A stretch of 30,000 nucleotides of DNA from Tubiluchus corallicola. Its lineage: Eukaryota; Priapulida; Priapulimorpha; Priapulimorphida; Tubiluchidae. Below the pieces are notes generated by a model. It had not been told where the DNA came from. It did not search any database and was given only the letters and a program-made list of their open reading frames with translations. Shown piece by piece: positions 1 through 10,854 of the stretch (position 1 is its first letter; every line of letters begins with the position of its first letter). The translations under genes were made by a program, and so were the position numbers. Where the stretch lies: contig JAQGDQ010000166.1 in the NCBI GenBank assembly GCA_030141605.1, positions 378,570 to 408,569 on the forward strand, given 5' to 3'.

Positions 1-164
1 ACAAATGAACTAGGTAAGGTTCTAGCTAGCTGGTAAAATTGTTACTATTACAACAGCATGGTCTGCCAGGCGTTGTCAAGCGTACACAAATGCGTTGTCT
101 GGTACACTTAACCTTTGATCTTTTCACGATCATCATCAATCGCTGGCACCGTAGAAACGCTTAT
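1..164 (-). mobile_element. MITE family C, copy cut by window edge
   Basis: This stretch matches, in the same orientation, the right part of the complete element at 28705-29087, including a shared segment around 'gtacacttaacctttga' and the final 'atcaatcgctgg' followed by a decayed end. Complete family members are about 382 bp with inverted ends related to 'aagccttttcacagtt'. The left part of this copy lies outside the window. Strand is given relative to the copy at 13609-13990. No coding potential is seen, so it is a non-autonomous element. Confidence 0.75.
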
Positions 165-904
165 TGAAATCCATTGTTCCGTGGCCTACAAAAGAGACCA
201 ATACAAACAATTTTTGCTGAGCAGACAAATTATTGATATTATCATGCTAGCTATTTAAGAGTGGGCGTGCCAAGATAGCTGTGCGCCCCCTCCCCACACT
301 CATTAGTCACGTAAGAAAAGGGATAAACTTTCGCGGCCTATTGTCGGCTCTGCACTACTAACTCAATACTAACAGTTCAATACGAAATAAGAAATTTAGT
401 ACTAACACCCCAGTTAAAGGAAAGATCAAGCCTTCTAGGAGGTTAGGCTTATATCAATGTTCGCGAAAAATGTTAGAAAGATTTGGTAATAAAACCGCAA
501 TAAGCGCCTCGTGTAATCAGTAAAATCACTTTAAAGTCGTGATCACTTCATGCTTGGGCGCTCCCATTTTCAATACCATTTCTTCTTCCAATGACGTCAT
601 TCGTCTTCAAGAAAAGTAGCGCACTGTCAATCTTCATCAAAAGCATAGTAAATTTTTACAAATTTTTACATAACTAATTTCGTAATATTTTCGCGTGAAT
701 ATTAGGTAAACTGCAGAAGTTTGAGTTAGTTTATGCAGCTCGCGAATACTCCCAGTTACGTCATAATCTTCAAGTGAGTGGCGGCAACGACCATGACCGA
801 AAATCTCTATTCAGGGATAGTGCGTTTTAAATTTATGTTCTATAGGCAGTTCTTTGCATATTTCTATGTTGCAAAGATTAAGGTAGATATCTTCCAACAA
901 CAAA
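165..904. other. AT-rich stretch, no gene seen
   Basis: No convincing ORF, RNA gene or repeat was recognised here. A perfect CRE-type palindrome 'tgacgtca' sits at about 592-599. Similar palindromes occur elsewhere in this window, mostly inside repeats, so I do not call it a promoter. Confidence 0.5.
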
Positions 905-1580
<676 letters not shown>

Positions 1581-1785
1581 CACGTGTGCGTTTACACATA
1601 TATTGAGTTTTAATACGTAGCTTATTTTTACATGTATTAGTGCACTCTTACCCTGCAAATGGAGGGTTTTGAATTATTTTATTTTGAAAATAAATCGGAT
1701 TTAATAAATAAATTTTTATATTTTTCTAAATTTAAGTGACAACAGTAAAATAAACCCGATAAACTGAGTGACTTGTTTTTTTTCT

Positions 1786-2435
1786 TTAAGGCACAAGAAA
1801 ACCCTCCACTTACATAAAGCTTAAAAAATTCGTCTTGAAATTTTATACCACTTACATACTGCCTTTTTGCATGCAGGGCTTGCGTCGGCAACATAAAACT
1901 TGTAAATTTAAACTCCCGCGATGACCGTTTGGCGCAGCCATTTTAAAGGTAAGTCGTTTGAAACAAGTTTTGATAACATTAAGTAAGTTTGAAAAAATAA
2001 TCAGAGCATTCGTAGCATACATGTTACTAATCAAGTAAAATTTTAAATTACTGTATCTTGTCAATAGGATTAAGAATACGTTTTTGGCTAGTGAGTGGCG
2101 CACTCTGGAGGGTGGGTCAGCGAGATTTTTCCAATTGGCACAAACATTTTAAATTATTATTTATAGTTACATAAATCTTTCCAGCAGATAAGTGAAATGT
2201 TAAGTAATATAGATTTGCACGCAAAGTTTTTTGGTCATAATTTAACATTGCCTTTTCTTCCCCTGATTTACGTGGCGCAGTGACGTCACGTAATGGTGCC
2301 GTCGGAACAGTATTACTGGAGATTTAAAATGTAAACAAACGAAAATTGTTTTCAACGCAAGCATGATATGTGCATAAAATTGCCATAAAGTAGTTCTGAA
2401 ATCCAACCAAAGGTACCCCTTTTCTTGTCCTTTAA
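1786..2435 (-). mobile_element. TTAA-flanked MITE (family E), copy 1
   Basis: The element is bounded by TTAA at 1786-1789 and 2432-2435. Its inverted ends are related: 'ggcacaagaaaacc' on the left against 'ggacaagaaaagg' read inward from the right. The interior is homologous, in opposite orientation, to 19825-20423 and in part to 7047-7438. Shared landmarks are a 'ttcaagacgaattttt'-like segment and a 'cagggcttgcg'-like segment. TTAA target duplications are known for the piggyBac and Kolobok superfamilies; assigning this element to either is inference. It is non-coding. Confidence 0.75.
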
Positions 2436-4540
2436 CAATCTTACTGAGCACGCCGCCTGGGCAAGTTTTTAGCTAGGTATTCTGTAATTACAATGAAGAA
2501 TATTCACCTGCATAGTTTAGTTGATATTAAACTGACACAGGATATAGCAGCATTATCAAGCTTGTCACTCCCACGGAATGGAGTCAGTTTCTGTGATACT
2601 AATTGCATTAATTACCCGTTAATTGATATGCAAACGATCCGTCTCTCGAGTAATTAGCGTCTATTGTACGGAACTGCTTTGATTTTACAAAAGCTTGAAA
2701 GGACCTCGTATTATGAGACACAAATTCGCAGTTTGTCTTTGTGTAACCTGTCAGGAAAATCTGTGAAGCCATTGAAGCCATTTAATCACTACGGTTATGA
2801 AGACTTTTGAAAAGGGCAGAAAAAAATGCAGGGCTCAGAAGAGTTATTTAGGTTAGGGTAGACATAAATCAGTGTGAGAATAGGTGCACAGTGACAGCCC
2901 TTAGTTATACCCCTCTAAAAAGGGTCTTATTCTCGAGAACGAAAAGAAAACTACGTTTGTTTGCTCTTGAAATGTGGGATTTAGTGTTATTAGAATGATC
3001 GTTTTTTTTGTATCTAAACAAAGTTCACGAAAAGCATATTATTAGTCGTGGCTAGAGATAAATAAAAGCAAAAAACGAATGATTAAAACATCATGATACA
3101 AATACTTATTCACAACAATTGTACAATGTTAGACGACATGTTGAAATACATTTATAAATGTGTTAGACGTTATATTGAGTTACAGTCATAAATGTTAGTA
3201 CTAATTTCTCTATATATTTATGCACAGTTTCATAAAATATAAATACTTTCTTAATTGCCTATACATTAACTACAAATTAGTTATCAACATGTTAGAAATT
3301 TTTATTACATGAGAAAAAACGCTATTCCAACCATTTCGTGCGCCACACAAGTTTTTCCCAAGGATCAACTTCCTGCCTAAAGTCTTTTACTGTCATATAC
3401 ATTTACATAATTACGTAGTTAATGAGGTGATGACAGTAGTGATTCACTTGGCTTTAAAGTTATTCATTACAATTAAGCTACAGAAGTTTACGTTCCTACT
3501 ATACATGGAATACTTCTTAACTAGCTTTAAGTAGAACGATTGTCCAACTATAAAAATTGTTTCCGACAACATTACATTATTTACATACAGATTTTTGTTG
3601 ACTTTCAGATGACCATGCAAACTTACGAGTATGTAGCATATAGGTGCGGGGCGGGTTTATCTAGTTTACTGAGTTCAGTTTTAGCTTGTTAAAATGATAA
3701 TTTTGTTACTTTGTCAAGGTAAATTCCAGGCTATTATACTACCTTCAGAAATTTTTTGGGGATAGGACAATTTATTCCATTATACTCTCCCTGCTATTAG
3801 GGAGGGTAAAAAACGTCAGTGTGGGAAAAGGATCAGTGGCGGCTCGTGTATAGGTAGTGCGGAACTGCAGCATTCCTTATTTTCACGCAATATTATCGAT
3901 AATATTCAATATAATAAGTCTTTTTTCTTTAGTTCTTTCTTTATACTTGTACGGAACTAGAGCATGTGAGGGTAGTACTGTTTGCTTCATAGCCCGGCAC
4001 TGCGGTGTATGACTATTGTGCGCATGTGGCAATGCGCACATGTCTGAGCCCAGGCAGAGAATGTAATGTCGCTCGTACAGTTTGCTGTCAGTTGTCCCGT
4101 GCTTACCGTGAATGGATCAAGCTTGAACTGCGATAATTTAGGCTATTAGCGAGCAAAAAATCTTTTTGTTTACAATTTTATCAAGCTTATGTATAAACTT
4201 TTGCATATGTTTGTTTAAGATTACAAATTACAACGTTAAAATTACATGTTTGTTTCGTTCACACAGTACTAAAACAATGGCTAAAAATTTTCAGAAGCAG
4301 CACCCCAACTAATTTTAGCTACGAGCTGCTACTGATGGTATATACAAAGACTGGCCTAAATTTCAACTGAACATTTTCACACCAAATCAAAATGTGATTT
4401 CAGTTTTTTCAGGATAAAGTTGAATTTCCTAATAAGTTGCAAGAATAGGGAAAGAAAAAATGTACAAATAACGTAACAGAGAGTTGACTATACAGCCCTG
4501 TATCAAATTCATGAATCACAAGTATTGCTGATGTTTTGAG
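2436..4540. other. Intergenic, no gene seen
   Basis: Over 2 kb of AT-rich DNA without a supported gene on either strand. One motif stands out: 'cagtggcggctcgtg' at about 3835-3849 resembles the terminal sequence of hAT-type elements in animals, but no matching opposite end was found nearby. No clear polyadenylation signal for the minus-strand TTLL gene was found close to its stop codon at 4541. Confidence 0.45.
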
Positions 4541-6216
4541 TTAGAAATATCGTTGTTCTTTGCATAACCTTTCCAATATTTCCCATCCTTTACTGGGTTT
4601 CTTATGATACTTCCTTGTCCAGGCATCGAGTAACAAATTGCTGTAACGCTTTTGCTCAAAATATCTAAGATATTTATGAGACGTTGGACTAGGAAAGATT
4701 CGCTGAAAACCTCCTCGTCTCTGGTACTCATCCTCTGCTTCTACTAATTCACGTACATCAGCTGGTGTAAGATCGTCTAGAATGTGAGATTCTATTTCCT
4801 CTTCTGACGCGTTAGTTGTAAAGTGGAGACGCTTTAAATGTTCGTGTGGCATGAGAGTTGAACTAGATAATGGCTTTGGTAACGTGGGTCCTACGATGTG
4901 CTCAAAAGAGTTCGAGAAATTACTATTTACAGTTTTGCTCACACGAATTCTCGGTGTTTCTGGCAAACGATATCCAGCTAAATTGAGTCGGTCTTGCAAC
5001 ATCTCTCCGATATTATCATCTCCAAATGCAGCAAAGGTGTTAGCTTCCAACAACCATGGTTTCAGTTGGTCATCTAAGATAATATCGTGTCCAAATAGTT
5101 CATTGCAACAATAAGGGCTCTTACCGTGGGCGTTCATCATATTGTACAAAACTTTTTCACCAGCAATAAACTGTTTTACAACTAAATCTTGGATTCGTTG
5201 CCAAATAAGCTTGGTATCGATGCCCTTTTGATTTAAATAACGCCAAAGATCTTGCAAACTTGCACGTGTTTTGAAAAGTCGTATTTCGGACTTTTCTTTT
5301 GAATGAATACATTGGTAATATGAATGGATTTGTCATATAATGAATTAGTGGAATATTTTTCCGTAGCAATTCTGACAACTCCGAGCTCGTGTATATAAAT
5401 CCTTAACGGATCTAGCGATGAAACGTAAACAAATACTCTCAAATCGACTTTAAAGCCATCGAGAAGATATGGCTTTGATATATAATCTTGTATTACTATT
5501 TCTGCGTTTGGTAACTGGATCGTGGAGTTGATGACTTCAATACCAGTGCCTCTCCCTCTGTTCCACGGTTTATAAATCCACAATCCTGGATTTTTCTGGT
5601 TGCCATAGTACTCGTAAAATTCAAACAATTCTTCTGGTAATATGAAAGTCTGTGGGACAAAATCGAATTCTTCTTGTCCGTGTTTTGAGATCAGAGTTTT
5701 CATGTTTCTCCATAAAGTATATTTTTGCATGGCTTCCTCCTGGGAGCCTGGGAGCTGGTTAAATTTCCCTCCTTCGTGGAGGACCGGCATTGTTTTATTG
5801 GACAACATGCTATTGTAAGCGATCCAGTCAGGACTGTCTGTGAATTGGAAATTCGAAAGCAGTAGCATCCTTTTTAAGTATTGTATATCTGCACTGCCAC
5901 CCTTTGCAATAAATTTCCATTTGAGTTTTTTCTTCAAATAGCTTGGCAATTCCTGAACTATTTGCCCATACAACCCGAAATTGATGACAGATGGAACGTT
6001 TGAAAAAATACTTGGGATGACCGCTGGAAGTGTCCGAACACATGATGCGTCTGTGTCGTTTTGCTGTCCATTCAGTGTGAGCCAGTGACTAATAGACGAC
6101 CGGTCGACAAGAAGTTCCACATTTTGTCCAGCTGTAATTGTTAACTGTCGCTTTAACAGCAATAAAATAATCAGTATAGGCAAAAAACGTAACTGTGGCA
6201 TTGAAGAAAGACTCAT
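4541..6216 (-). CDS. TTLL4-like tubulin polyglutamylase family protein, single exon, one frameshift
   Basis: Tubulin tyrosine ligase-like enzymes are ATP-grasp ligases that add glutamates to tubulin tails or other proteins. The start is the ATG at 6216; an in-frame stop lies upstream at 6256-6258. The first reading frame carries the pre-catalytic 'LWRNM' and 'FVPQTFILPEE' segments, the ATP-binding 'KPWNRGRGTGI', 'DLRVFVYV' and 'SIHITN'. The frame then moves by -1 near 5272-5282, at a TTTT/AAAA stretch. The second frame continues without loss into 'LWRYLNQKGID', 'ELFGHDIILD', the metal-binding 'KPWLLEANT' and a TTLL4-type C-terminal part ('ELVEAEDEYQRRGGF', 'YLRYFEQKRYSNLL'). Together they give about 560 residues, against about 1,200 for human TTLL4, whose long N-terminus is absent. 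Residues 10-21 are strongly hydrophobic and followed by KR, like a signal peptide or anchor, which is unusual for a cytosolic family. The break may be a homopolymer assembly error or a young pseudogene. Lack of introns suggests a retrocopy or an intron-poor paralogue; no poly-A tail trace was found. Confidence 0.85.
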
Positions 6217-6282
6217 TTTATCACACAATAATTTTATTTTGTTAACACACTTTTGTTAGACCTGCAACACAAAGGTCTCATA

Positions 6283-6997
6283 CAGTAGGCGCCGTTCATT
6301 AGACTCACGGTGAATAGACTCAATCTCTTAATTGACTCAAAAACACTTGGAACGCTCCTCTTCAAATGTATATAAAACCAACGCCACTTGACTCAAATAA
6401 CTCTGCATAGTTGACTTAATATTTTTATTCAAACACTTGTCTGTGACCAAAGAGCTTTTACTGCTTTTATGGCATGTTCACCTTGATTTTGCACACTGTA
6501 ATTTACGTAGAAACAGTCATGTTAAGTACAGCTTTGTCTGTAAGCAGGTACAGTATGTTTATCATATGCATTAATAGCTTAGTAATGCAGTTTTGATGAC
6601 TAGGTGTCTTGCTTGAATATGTGCAGCAAACAGCAACACGTTTTCAATGTTTTTAACACTATGAGAATTACATGAAACAACTTCTTCGTGAAGAAATGAA
6701 ACAACCGACCTTGCATGAATTTTTGTGATTTTTGGTGGTAATAATCAGATTTTTGCGATTTTTTTTATCTTTTATTAATCCACTTACATAAATTATGCTT
6801 TTTAAATAATTGCACACGGGTTTTTTTAACATTAATTCAATTCTAAAATTCATTTAAAGCTTTTGCAATGCATATTAATGTGATGACTCATACTTGTATA
6901 GTAGTAATAGGCTACACCCTTTGACTAATTGAATCGGTCATTTAAATGGGTTAAAACACTTCCGTCCCAAAGTGAGTCTATTAAGAGGCGCCTACTG
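6283..6997. mobile_element. 715-bp TIR element, pogo/mariner-like ends
   Basis: The outer 26 bp form imperfect terminal inverted repeats. Both ends start 'CAGTAGGCGCC' and share 'TAGACTCAC' inward, matching at 22 of 26 positions. The left end is preceded by TA, as for Tc1/mariner/pogo insertions; the right flank reads CA, so a TA duplication would have to be mutated there. Several 'ttgactcaa'-like motifs lie near the left end. No transposase ORF is visible, so it is non-autonomous. It ends 67 bp upstream of the TTLL start codon. Confidence 0.7.
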
Positions 6998-7046
6998 CAT
7001 ATCATAAAGAATTTTTCATACAAAGTTATACTGCTTAGCATTACGT

Positions 7047-7438
7047 TTACCTGCTAGGACTTACGTAACTGAAAAAGGAAATACTTAATAATTTAAAACA
7101 TTCACGCCACCTGGTAAAACGAACTGCGTCGCCATCCCAGTGTGCACCACTGATTCACCAAAAACACGTTATTGATCTTACTGACAATATAAAGTAATTA
7201 GTTAGCAAAGAGTGTACTACGAATACTCGGATTTTTTGTCAAACTTTACTCAATGTTATCTTATTTACTCAAACTTATTTCAAATGACTTACCATTAAAA
7301 TGGCTGCACCTAACGATCGTCGCGGGAGTTTAAATTTACAAGTTCTATACAGCGTTACTCCTAACCAAGCCCTGTATGTAATAAGATGGCATATAGGCGA
7401 AATAAAGTTTCATGACGAATCTTTTTAACTTTGTTTAT
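7047..7438 (+). mobile_element. TTAA-type MITE (family E), truncated copy
   Basis: This segment aligns with the right two thirds of the element at 19825-20423 in the same orientation. It shares 'acttacgtaact' near the left, a 'caaatgac'-containing segment, a 'tatacagcg'-like segment and 'tgacgaat' near the right. The first part of the element and its left TTAA end are missing, and the right end has decayed. It is non-coding and abuts the foldback at 7455. Confidence 0.65.
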
Positions 7439-7454
7439 GAAAAACGTTTTTTTC

Positions 7455-7765
7455 TATTATTATCATTGACAAATTTTAGTTTTCATCAATCATATTAGAA
7501 TTTATTGGATTAATCATGTCGTATTAAAATTAGATTAGGATCAGCATTGGATTAGAATTAATCGTATCAGAATTTAGAATTAATCGTACCAAAAACTATA
7601 GCGCTAGTGGCTAGGATTTTTTGACGTTTTGTGTGCATAGCTTTTGCCACGATTAATTCTAAATTCTGATATGATTAATCCTAATCTTGGGCTAATCTTA
7701 AACTAATCCTAATCTAATTCTAATACGATTAATCATAAATAAAATTTATCAATGATCAATAATAG
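7455..7765. mobile_element. Foldback element with ~130-bp inverted arms
   Basis: The sequence starting 'ctattattatcattga' at 7455 is repeated as a diverged reverse complement ending 'gatcaataatag' at 7765. The arms share the inner landmarks 'agaatttagaattaatcg' (left) and 'cgattaattctaaattct' (right). Only about 40 bp separate the arms, so the transcript or single strand would form a very long hairpin. The arms are made of short 'gattaatc' and 'attagga' motifs. No ORF is present. No target duplication was resolved because flanking DNA is T-rich and A-rich. Confidence 0.75.
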
Positions 7766-7793
7766 AAATCTTCACTTCATAAGTTTCACTAAT

Positions 7794-8151
7794 TGTAGTT
7801 GTTGGCATCCTTCTGTCTTCAGAAGACAATGGAGTGTGCTCCAAGAGAGTCAGTTATTGATCACATTGATGGAGCTGCCGCGTCGACTGTGGCTTCACTC
7901 CTGATTTGAAAGGTTTACTCCTCTACACATGGCCGTTGGGTCACATGACCCCCTCCGCCCTCTAGTCGTTGGCTGCTTATGCAGTTCCTCCGTCTAGCGT
8001 CGAGATACAGTGTGGGCATCCCGCAAGCCTACAGCACCTGGTATTCCTAGCACCCATCCAAGTACTAACTCTACGTTGCTTAACTTCGGTGACCAGACAA
8101 GAACCGGTGCTTTCAACGTGATATGGTCGTAGTAATATTCACTAATAATAG
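7794..8151 (-). mobile_element. 5S rRNA-derived SINE (SINE3-like)
   Basis: A 5S rRNA-like head (8025-8133, minus strand) is followed downstream by about 230 bp of unrelated body ending near 'gatgccaacaac'. The insertion is framed by a 14-bp direct repeat, 'taagtttcactaat', at 7780-7793 and 8152-8165, consistent with a target-site duplication from LINE-driven retrotransposition. Local sequence near the right copy also contains similar 'ttcactaataa' motifs, so the exact duplication is not certain. SINEs with 5S heads are an established class in animals; membership of a named family is not claimed. Confidence 0.75.
8025..8133 (-). pseudogene. 5S rRNA-like head of a SINE
   Basis: Read on the minus strand, this closely follows animal 5S rRNA: 'ctacgaccat', 'cacgttgaaagcaccggttc', 'caccgaagttaagcaacg', 'ttagtacttggatgggtg' and 'aataccaggtgctgtaggct' occur in order. 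It is about 109 nt rather than about 120. Two short deletions lie after 'aagcaacg' and after 'ggatgggtg'. The internal promoter region largely survives. These losses and the attached SINE body argue against a functional 5S gene. Confidence 0.85.
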
Positions 8152-8199
8152 TAAGTTTCACTAATAAACACTTCATAAGCATGGTACCATCATTACACA

Positions 8200-8930
8200 T
8201 CGTATATATTAATTCTACTGGTGTACATATATACGACCGCGGCACCATTTGCGGCGATCTATACATCAAACGAAAGGTCTCGATCTAGTGTCGTACCATT
8301 GGGGGTTTATTTTTCGAATCGGGCCCACCGCGAGGAACGGAGGGCGAAAAACCTCCAAAAATAGCCATTTTTCGGCCGTTTTTTGCAAAACTTATACCTC
8401 TTATTTCTGAAGAACAGGAACGGGCCGGGGACGGTGCCGGCCACGGATAGATAGCCCGCTCAGCGGTGTGTCATAGGCGTATTTACAATTCGCGAGAGGG
8501 CCACGGCGTCCCGCGACGGACGTTTTCCCGGACCCAACTCGCGATTTTTTCGAAATTGTGACCAAACAGCATGCGGAAAAAATGTTCTAGCGGCGCCTGG
8601 TGGGACTCTCGAAAGGAGATATATGGCTCTTCAGAAAGAGAAAGAACAGGGCTACACGATGATGTGGGCCATGGTTTCGTACACGTCCACCAAGAGGAGT
8701 GCTGACGAGTTAATTAGATGTTCTATTTTTGGCAATTTTCGCTTGGAAACCTGCCAACGCAAAGCCATTGTTCTGACGTCAGCCATTATACCCTGCTTAT
8801 AACCTTATAACTTTAATTCAGTAAAAGTTGCTGCTGGCTTTGCCTTGTAAATGAGGACTATGTAGGATGTTTGCGTATTATTGATTATAAGTGGATTTAT
8901 ACGCAAACTTTTTGCGGGGCCTTTGCTAGT
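8200..8930 (+). repeat. CpG-rich dispersed repeat B, copy 1
   Basis: It starts 'tcgtatatattaattctact' and ends 'gcggggcctttgctagt', and is collinear with 12631-13419. Shared interior landmarks include 'gatctatacatcaaacga', 'aggtctcgatctagtgtcgt', 'gcggcgcctggt' and 'acagggctacacgatgatgt'. It is richer in CpG than its surroundings. No long ORF survives in both copies, so it is probably a non-autonomous element. Its class is unknown; no inverted ends or clear target duplication were seen. Its right end joins a family C MITE in mid-sequence. Confidence 0.8.
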
Positions 8931-9110
8931 GCATAATTAATTCAAATAATGTCCACGTGAAACAATTGCAGTTACTGAACTGACGTTGCAGATGGTTTTT
9001 CTTTGTACGCATGTCACGTGACGGTTGTAGTTACGACGCGTTGCTGTGGTACACTTACCCTTTGACGTACAGCAAATGCGCATGCGCACAACGACACTGT
9101 GAAAAGGCTT
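8931..9110 (+). mobile_element. MITE family C, right half
   Basis: This matches the right half of the complete element at 13609-13990, from 'gcataatta' through 'cgcgttgctgtggtacactt' to the terminal 'actgtgaaaaggctt'. The left half is missing, replaced by repeat B, so either B inserted here with loss of the left half or a deletion joined the two. Confidence 0.8.
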
Positions 9111-9249
9111 GTATCACGAATAAACACTGAACAATCAGTTGAAACATAGCAATATAGCAATACCATTAAACAAACCAATGAAATAATCTATTTCCAGCTA
9201 CATAATATTACATACTACATAATACAGTATTAGTATCAACGTAGCTTAG

Positions 9250-10171
9250 TTACCAGTTAAAGTATCTGTCGATTAGCTGATAAAACTTTTCATTTTTTAC
9301 ACGATAAAATTTTCTCAGTTTGTCCAAAACGTTTTCTGAAACATTGAGATGGGGGCGACCTTTGGCGCTGGACAAGCACCTCTTCTGTTCTCCCCGTTTA
9401 GAACAGTAAAACCCCTTTGTCTCGTTGAAGTAAACGTTATCCTTCGTAACAAAGTGCTCAATACCCAAGAAACGTTCAGTCTTTATTTTTAATCAGTTCG
9501 TCACCGTCGGCAATGTGAATTTGTTCTGGCGAAAAATATCACAACCAACGTTTCAGGTGTTTGTAGTAACAACCCCAGTCCAAAGTTCTGCTCAGTAATG
9601 AAGCGTAACGTTCATCTAGAACGAACTCTTCAACGTTCCAGGAACTCTGTCTTTGAACTCCGGCAGAACTGAACTGCAAAAACGCCGACACGGTTCTTAC
9701 GACTGGATCTCTTACAATCAAAACAAGCTTGACGCCGGAATTCATTTCCCGTATCCGAGAAGGTGCTTGTTTGCTAGCAAAATAGTTTGGATCTTTCTCA
9801 ATAGTGATCTGATCAGGAGACGACAGTGGCATACTACTACGGTACCACTCTAACCCGTTACGGTAATTTTCTTTTTTATTGAAAAATTTTAATTCTCTTT
9901 TTGTGACTTTTATCTTTGGGTGAAGACTAAGGAAATCTAATAGTGCCCTTGTTCCACATTTTTGAGCACCAATTATGATACAATGAGGCAAGCGACGTTT
10001 AAAAGACACACAGCTGCCACTAAACATTTCTGCAGGTATCTTTCCAAGCATCACTGCCATGGTTCTGATTGGCTGTAGTTTGAATGACGTCATCAACAGA
10101 ACAGAAACCAGTAAGCCAATCATTATCAGGCTGCGTTTGATATAGCGCATTGTTGTTCCGGATAGCATCAT
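9250..10171 (-). pseudogene. Heparan sulfate 3-O-sulfotransferase (HS3ST-like) pseudogene
   Basis: Functional HS3STs are Golgi type II membrane enzymes that move sulfate from PAPS to the 3-O position of glucosamine in heparan sulfate. The ATG at 10171 opens a short cytosolic tail and a membrane segment (about residues 14-28). The 5'-phosphosulfate loop 'IIIGAQKCGTRALL', the 'RELKFF' segment carrying the expected catalytic Glu, 'TIEKDPNYF', the 3'-phosphate motif 'VRDPVVRTVSAF' and, near the end, the paired cysteines and 'AKGRPH' are all recognisable. Two lesions break it. A TGA at 9541-9539 falls between 'KRWL' and 'YFSPEQIH', where the family has a basic residue, consistent with CGA to TGA. 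About 60 bases later (near 9480) a short frameshifting deletion separates 'DELIKN' from 'ERFLGIEHF'. The full extent of about 300 residues and single exon match the HS3ST1 type. Confidence 0.88.
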
Positions 10172-10324
10172 TGTTGAACTCTCAATTGTCTAAATATTTT
10201 GATTTGCAACTGTGAAAAAAATATCGTAATTGATTTAAAAAGCCACATAAATTATTACTTCATGAATTAATGAATTACTTCATTATAAATTCATATATTA
10301 TAAATTCATATTATAAATTACATT

Positions 10325-10610
10325 CCAGTGAATGCAGAAAAGTTTGGTGCAAGTAAGTTTGGTGCAAGTAAGTTTGCTACAGGTAAGTTTGCTGCAGGCA
10401 AGTTTGCTACAGGTAATTTTGGTAAGAGGAAATTTTGGTACCAAGAAAGTTTTGTACTAGAAATTTTTGGCACAGGGAAAATATGGTACGGGGAAATGTT
10501 TGGTACCAAATTGTCTAGCACTAAGAAATATTGTTAAACGGAAGTTTTGGTACTAGGAAAATGTGGTACAAGGAAAATTTTGTACTAGGAAAATTCGGCA
10601 CGGAAGATTT
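10325..10610 (+). repeat. Degenerate 15-bp tandem array, left arm
   Basis: The unit resembles 'ggtacaggtaagttt' and is cleanest at 10335-10420, becoming divergent to the right ('ggtacaaggaaaatttt'). It is the reverse complement of the array at 10855-11046. Because 15 is divisible by three and the unit lacks stops, frames stay open and give pentapeptide repeats (KFGAS, KFATG), which I regard as spurious. Confidence 0.85.
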
Positions 10611-10854
10611 AGTACTAAACGAAAAAGAAAGCATTTCTATATCTCATTGTATAATAATTATTTCAACTAGAAAATAAAGAAGTTTATTCAATAGGGAGGA
10701 AATCTGCTATTGGGAAAGTGTGGTTTATTTAAAACATTACACCGTAATAAATAGTGCATGACAGCTAAAATGTTATCTGTGGTTATCCCGTCCATGCAGG
10801 TACGTTTGAGAATTCTGTCAGCAAAAAATGAAATATTTATTTGTACCAAAAATG

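Noticed and set aside
590-600. CRE palindrome as a promoter element
   Set aside because: The same palindrome appears several times, including inside a MITE and a coding sequence, with no gene start near this one.
5272-5282. Programmed -1 frameshifting in the TTLL gene
   Set aside because: No canonical X XXY YYZ slippery heptamer is in the zero frame; only a single AAAA re-pairing is possible, and the family does not use frameshifting.
8025-8133. Functional 5S rRNA gene
   Set aside because: Two internal deletions, reduced length and attachment to a SINE body make it a derived copy.
7994-8269. 91-residue minus-strand frame
   Set aside because: It overlaps the 5S-derived SINE and is a chance open frame.
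9539-9541. TGA in the sulfotransferase as a selenocysteine codon
   Set aside because: It replaces a position expected to be basic, and a separate frameshift follows within about 60 bases, so decay is simpler.
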